Below are positions 6,699-9,016 of a DNA stretch of 9,016 bases, piece after piece. Within the stretch, counting starts at the first letter, position 1, and every line of letters begins with the position of its first letter. The notes below the pieces were generated by a model, which did no database searches, was not told where the DNA came from, and saw only the letters and a list, made by a program, of their open reading frames with translations. The stretch comes from Planctomycetota bacterium (lineage in GTDB: Bacteria; Planctomycetota; SZUA-567; H5-PLA8; CALKMO01): NCBI GenBank assembly GCA_026417845.1, contig JAOACM010000149.1, forward strand, positions 1-9,016. Reading direction: 5' to 3'. Position numbers and translations under genes: made by a program.

Positions 6699-6780
6699 AG
6701 CGCGCAGGCTCGCCTCTGGCGCACTCTGAATGGCGACCGAGGTAAAAATCGCGGGGAACGCGAATCCGGGCCTGTGTGTT

Positions 6781-6857
6781 TGCTCTGTACGGCTGGGGCA
6801 ACGCGTTCCTGCCGCGGCCGGGGATTCCCTCGCGATGGCGTACAGCGCAACCGCCTT
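6781..6857 (+). repeat. Inverted intergenic repeat, copy A
   Basis: This 77-bp segment matches the reverse complement of 8940-9016 at 65 of 77 bases (about 84%) without gaps. It includes the perfect block GTACGGCTGGGGCAACGC (one more mismatch lies just to its left). A weaker match continues rightward past 6857 (GGAGCAGC at 6864-6871) after a small gap. Eleven of the twelve differences are transitions. It lies just upstream of the regulator promoter. Confidence 0.8.
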
Positions 6858-6872
6858 TTCTCCGGAGCAGCA

Positions 6873-6887
6873 CCGTTGACTGAACGG
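6873..6887 (+). promoter_or_regulatory. Candidate operator CCGTT-N5-AACGG over the -35 box
   Basis: A perfect 5-bp inverted repeat with a 5-nt spacer overlaps the -35 hexamer of the regulator promoter. HTH/S24 regulators commonly bind such palindromes to repress their own genes, so autoregulation is a reasonable inference. I did not find a second clear copy in the window. Confidence 0.4.
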
Positions 6888-6903
6888 CGAAGGCGGCTAA
6901 AAT
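6876..6903 (+). promoter_or_regulatory. Sigma70-type promoter for the regulator gene
   Basis: TTGACT (6876-6881) and TAAAAT (6898-6903) each match consensus at 5 of 6 bases with 16-bp spacing. The start site would be near 6910, giving a leader of about 50 nt before the ATG at 6962. This is the best promoter in the window. Confidence 0.7.
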
Positions 6904-6938
6904 TCACTCAGACGATTACCGATCCAAATTGCGAAGAA

Positions 6939-6955
6939 TGTGTGTGTGGGGGGGG
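6939..6955 (+). repeat. (TG)5 followed by G8 tract in the regulator leader
   Basis: Five TG units (6939-6948) run into eight Gs (6948-6955), ending 6 nt before the ATG at 6962. The G-run occupies the Shine-Dalgarno position. Both are simple tracts prone to slippage, so their length could change translation of the regulator. Confidence 0.6.
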
Positions 6956-6961
6956 AAGGCT

Positions 6962-7630
6962 ATGAGATCGGGAGAGGATGTTATACTGTCTCCGGGGCGG
7001 CGGTTGCGCGAATCGCGGAAACGGATGGGGCTTACACAGGCCGAGCTGGCGGAGAAATCCGGGGTGTCGCAGGCGGCCATCTCTCAGATCGAAAAAGGGA
7101 CGAGCCGCGGGAGCGAGGCGGTGTGGCTGAAGCTGGCGCGGGCCCTGCGCGTGCCGCCCGAAGAGTTCAACGTTTCGCCGGCGCTGGCCGGGGAGGTGAT
7201 CCGCCTGCCCCTGTTCGATGAGATTCCGTTGCGTGGCGCGAAAGCCTCCGCGCGCAAGATGGTGACGGTCACTCCGGATCAGTATGGTCCGACCCGTTAC
7301 GTCCTGCGGGTCAACGGCGTAAGCATGTATCCCCGAATCCATTCGGGCGACTGCCTCCTCGTCGAGCGTTGCCATATCGTCCTGCCCCGTCTGAGGCGCG
7401 AACGGAAGTGGCGCGAGATCGGGCCCCTGCGGGATATGCACGGCCGCATAGTGGTGGCGCTGCTGAACGGGCAGCCGTTCCTGAAGCGGATCGAAGTGCG
7501 GCACGAGAGCGGAGGATTGTGTCGGATCGTGCTGGTCTCCGACAATCCGGAGATTCCTCCCCGCTTCGTGCGCAGGGACGAGGAACTCCGCATCGTCGGG
7601 AGGGTCCTGGAGATCTGGGCCCGTTGCTGA
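6962..7630 (+). CDS. XRE-family HTH regulator with S24/LexA-like C-terminal domain
   Basis: This 222-aa DNA-binding regulator is related in layout to phage CI and LexA-type repressors. Residues 11-68 form an XRE/Cro-CI helix-turn-helix (LRESRKRMGLTQAELAEKSG, then VSQAAISQIEKG). Residues about 78-220 form an S24-like domain: the nucleophile motif NGVSMYP (118-124) with Ser121, and FLKRIEV (173-179) with Lys175 as the likely general base. Ser and Lys are 54 residues apart against about 37 in LexA, owing to an Arg-rich insert around 137-157. No Ala-Gly site is at the usual cleavage spot (RG at 91-92; an AG lies further upstream at 76-77), so self-cleavage is uncertain. The start is the ATG at 6962 behind a G-rich leader; in-frame ATG 6938 or TTG 6929 are alternatives. 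It may repress itself through the palindrome at its promoter. It is followed by ispG on the same strand after 114 bp, and is divergent from ptb-buk. Prophage origin is possible but no phage genes are nearby. Confidence 0.88.
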   Translation: MRSGEDVILSPGRRLRESRKRMGLTQAELAEKSGVSQAAISQIEKGTSRGSEAVWLKLARALRVPPEEFNVSPALAGEVIRLPLFDEIPLRGAKASARKMVTVTPDQYGPTRYVLRVNGVSMYPRIHSGDCLLVERCHIVLPRLRRERKWREIGPLRDMHGRIVVALLNGQPFLKRIEVRHESGGLCRIVLVSDNPEIPPRFVRRDEELRIVGRVLEIWARC

Positions 7631-7744
7631 CGGTGCCCGCGCGGAGCCTCTCCTCTGCCGGGATCGGAAGCCCGATGCGGGGGCGGCCCGCGGCGGCCGC
7701 CGGCACCCTGCTTGCGCCGGGCAAAAAGCGAAAGGGTGGAGACG

Positions 7745-8941
7745 GTGGCGGAAACGTTCGGAAGTCCATCCCGGCGGCGGGACGACGCGGGCGGACCGGC
7801 CGCGGGCGATCCGGAGCGGCGCGGGAAGCTTCCTCCCAGGCGTAAAAGCATCGAGGTTCGCGTCGGGAACATCGTGCTCGGCGGCGAACATCCCATCCGC
7901 GTCCAGACCATGACGACATCCAGGACGTCCGACCGCGAGGCCGTCCTGGCCGAGGCAAGGAGGCTCGAGGACGCCGGCGCCGAACTGATACGCGTGACGG
8001 TCCGGGACGCGGAATCCCTCGCAAACGTCCCGGCGCTCAAGGCCGCGCTCCGCGTCCCCCTCGTGGCCGACATACACTTCGACTACAGGATGGCTATTGG
8101 TTCTATCGAGGCTGGCGCCGACAAGGTCCGGATAAATCCGGGCAACATAGGCGGCGGGGAAAGGCTCCGCGAGGTGGTCAGGGCCGCAGCCGGCAGAGGG
8201 GTGGCGATCCGGATAGGGATAAATTCCGGCAGCCTGGAGCGGGACATACTTGACAGGTACGGATACCCCTGCCCCGAGGCGCTCAGGGACAGCGCGCTGC
8301 GGTGGATCGAACGGTGCGAGTCCTGGGGATACCGGAGCATCGTCGTATCGGTCAAGTCGAGCGATGTGCCCGCAATGGTAGAGAGCTATCGCCTCCTCGC
8401 CGCGGCCTGCGATTACCCGCTGCACCTGGGCGTGACCGAGGCCGGCCCCCCGCCCTACGGAACGATCAAAAGCGCCGTGGGTATAGGGGCGCTGCTGCTG
8501 GAGGGCATAGGCGACACGATCAGGGTGAGCCTTACGGCGGATTCCGCCCTCGAGGTCCAGGCGGGATTCGACATCCTGCAGGCGACGGGGCGCAGACTTA
8601 CCAGGCCTGAGCTGATCGCCTGCCCAACCTGCGGGAGGAAGGAGATAGATGTCGAGAAGATGGTTGCGGAAGTCAAGGCGGAACTGGATCGCCGTGGCAT
8701 TCGCAAACCGGTAAAGATATCAATACTCGGTTGCGTTGTGAACGGACCGGGAGAGGCTCGCGAGGCCGACGTGGGAATAGCCGTGGGGAGGGGAAAAGGT
8801 GTCGTATTCCGTCGGGGCGAGGCGGTGCGCAGCGTCGAAACGCCGGCCATCATGAGCGCCCTGATGGAGGAGATCGAGCGTTTTCTGGCCGGAGAAAACG
8901 GCGATTGTTTGCCGGGTCCGGGCCGGGGCTGCTCCCTGTAA
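7745..8941 (+). CDS. ispG: 4-hydroxy-3-methylbut-2-enyl diphosphate synthase (IspG/GcpE)
   Basis: IspG reduces 2-C-methyl-D-erythritol 2,4-cyclodiphosphate to HMBPP in the MEP isoprenoid pathway, using a [4Fe-4S] cluster in the cytoplasm. The match to E. coli IspG runs almost end to end: RRKSIEVRVGN, VPLVADIHFDYRMAI, RINPGNIGGGERLREVV, RIGINSGSLERDIL, VESYRLLAAACDYPLHLGVT, GIGALLLEGIGDTIRVSL and IACPTCGRKE. GCVVNGPGEA closes the set. The cluster ligands are present: C293, C296, C330 and the Glu ligand E337, with spacing as in E. coli. It is the two-domain form without the large central insert. The start is uncertain: I choose GTG 7745 (398 aa) with AAGG/GGAG just upstream; GTG 7736 and TTG 7712 are in frame. 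All give an N-terminal extension of about 25-40 mostly charged residues before the conserved RRKS. The preceding 114-bp gap has no clear promoter, so it may be co-transcribed with the regulator. Its stop codon coincides with the edge of repeat B. Confidence 0.95.
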   Translation: MAETFGSPSRRRDDAGGPAAGDPERRGKLPPRRKSIEVRVGNIVLGGEHPIRVQTMTTSRTSDREAVLAEARRLEDAGAELIRVTVRDAESLANVPALKAALRVPLVADIHFDYRMAIGSIEAGADKVRINPGNIGGGERLREVVRAAAGRGVAIRIGINSGSLERDILDRYGYPCPEALRDSALRWIERCESWGYRSIVVSVKSSDVPAMVESYRLLAAACDYPLHLGVTEAGPPPYGTIKSAVGIGALLLEGIGDTIRVSLTADSALEVQAGFDILQATGRRLTRPELIACPTCGRKEIDVEKMVAEVKAELDRRGIRKPVKISILGCVVNGPGEAREADVGIAVGRGKGVVFRRGEAVRSVETPAIMSALMEEIERFLAGENGDCLPGPGRGCSL

Positions 8942-9016
8942 GGCGGTTGCGTTGTACGTTATCGCGAGGGAGGTTCTGACCGCGGCAGGAATGCGTTGCC
9001 CCAGCCGTACGGAGCG
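8940..9016 (-). repeat. Inverted intergenic repeat, copy B (cut by window end)
   Basis: Reverse complement of repeat A at 6781-6857 (65 of 77 bases identical by my count). It begins within the ispG stop codon and runs to the last base of the window, so it very likely continues beyond. A weaker match even enters the last ispG codons (GCTGCTCC at 8929-8936). In any frame the differences from copy A hit all codon positions, arguing against a hidden gene. Confidence 0.8.

Larger units (their letters stand above)
6417..6961. other. Divergent control region, 545 bp, repeat-rich and non-coding
   Basis: This region separates the ptb-buk cluster (leftward) from the regulator gene (rightward). It contains a 12-bp self-complementary string CGGCGGCCGCCG (6462-6473), a 12-bp tandem repeat, repeat copies C2 and A, the regulator promoter and a (TG)5/G8 tract. 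Small open frames overlapping the repeats do not hold up: differences between repeat copies fall on all codon positions. I found no convincing promoter for the ptb genes; a TTGCAT/AAAAAT pair on the minus strand around 6475-6500 is weak. Confidence 0.6.

Noticed and set aside
6667..6873. Possible small gene on the minus strand whose first part resembles a frame after ispG (GGCAVRHREG versus GGCVVRYREG)
   Set aside because: The likeness comes from nucleotide repeat copies A and B. Differences fall on first, second and third codon positions alike and include radical changes, so there is no sign of protein-level constraint.
6908..8425. Open frame of about 505 codons on the minus strand opposite the regulator and ispG
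   Set aside because: It is the mirror of two strongly recognisable genes; the translation shows no domain and crosses a promoter and leader.

Overview
The window is a GC-rich bacterial chromosome segment with one tRNA gene and six protein-coding genes I can defend. It appears to come from an anaerobic or fermentative bacterium. It has an acyl-phosphate energy-conserving cassette (two phosphate acyltransferases and a butyrate kinase), an MEP-pathway isoprenoid enzyme and a large exported beta-propeller protein carrying a FlgD-like Ig domain. That mix is often seen in uncultured, environmental, PVC-type or similar lineages. I cannot place the organism more precisely, and this placement is inference. 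I see no phage, CRISPR, toxin-antitoxin or transposase gene.

Layout: (1) 1-137 holds a hairpin plus T-run directly followed by a tRNA-Lys(CTT) with encoded CCA. (2) 229-2721 (+) encodes an 830-aa exported protein with an N-terminal FlgD_ig-like domain and NHL/beta-propeller-like repeats. (3) 2722-3097 is a non-coding convergent gap containing one copy of a dispersed repeat. (4) 6416-3098 on the minus strand is a three-gene cluster in the order ptb paralogue 2, ptb paralogue 1, buk. A MITE-like inverted-repeat element sits between ptb1 and buk. (5) 6417-6961 is a 545-bp divergent control region with two different repeats, a strong sigma70-type promoter with an overlapping palindrome, and a (TG)5/G8 tract next to the start of the next gene. 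(6) 6962-7630 (+) encodes an XRE-family HTH regulator fused to an S24/LexA-like domain. (7) 7745-8941 (+) encodes IspG (GcpE). (8) 8940-9016 is an inverted copy of a repeat found upstream of the regulator.

How the genes fit together: the minus-strand cluster would turn an acyl-CoA (butyryl- or branched-chain) into acyl phosphate (Ptb) and then into acid plus ATP (Buk). The unusual part is that two diverged Ptb paralogues lie in tandem, each lacking different residues that are usually conserved. The regulator is divergent from this cluster and upstream of ispG on the same strand. It could control itself, ispG or the ptb-buk cluster; the sequence shows only a candidate operator at its own promoter.

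The main unexplained structure is the intergenic repeats. A 77-bp sequence occurs in inverted orientation on either side of the regulator-ispG pair (about 84% identity). A separate 70-bp sequence occurs as direct copies on either side of the ptb-buk cluster (about 77% identity). Both look non-coding. I did not find a convincing new multi-gene system. The repeats, the double-Ptb cassette and the homopolymer tract in the regulator leader are the points most worth checking.
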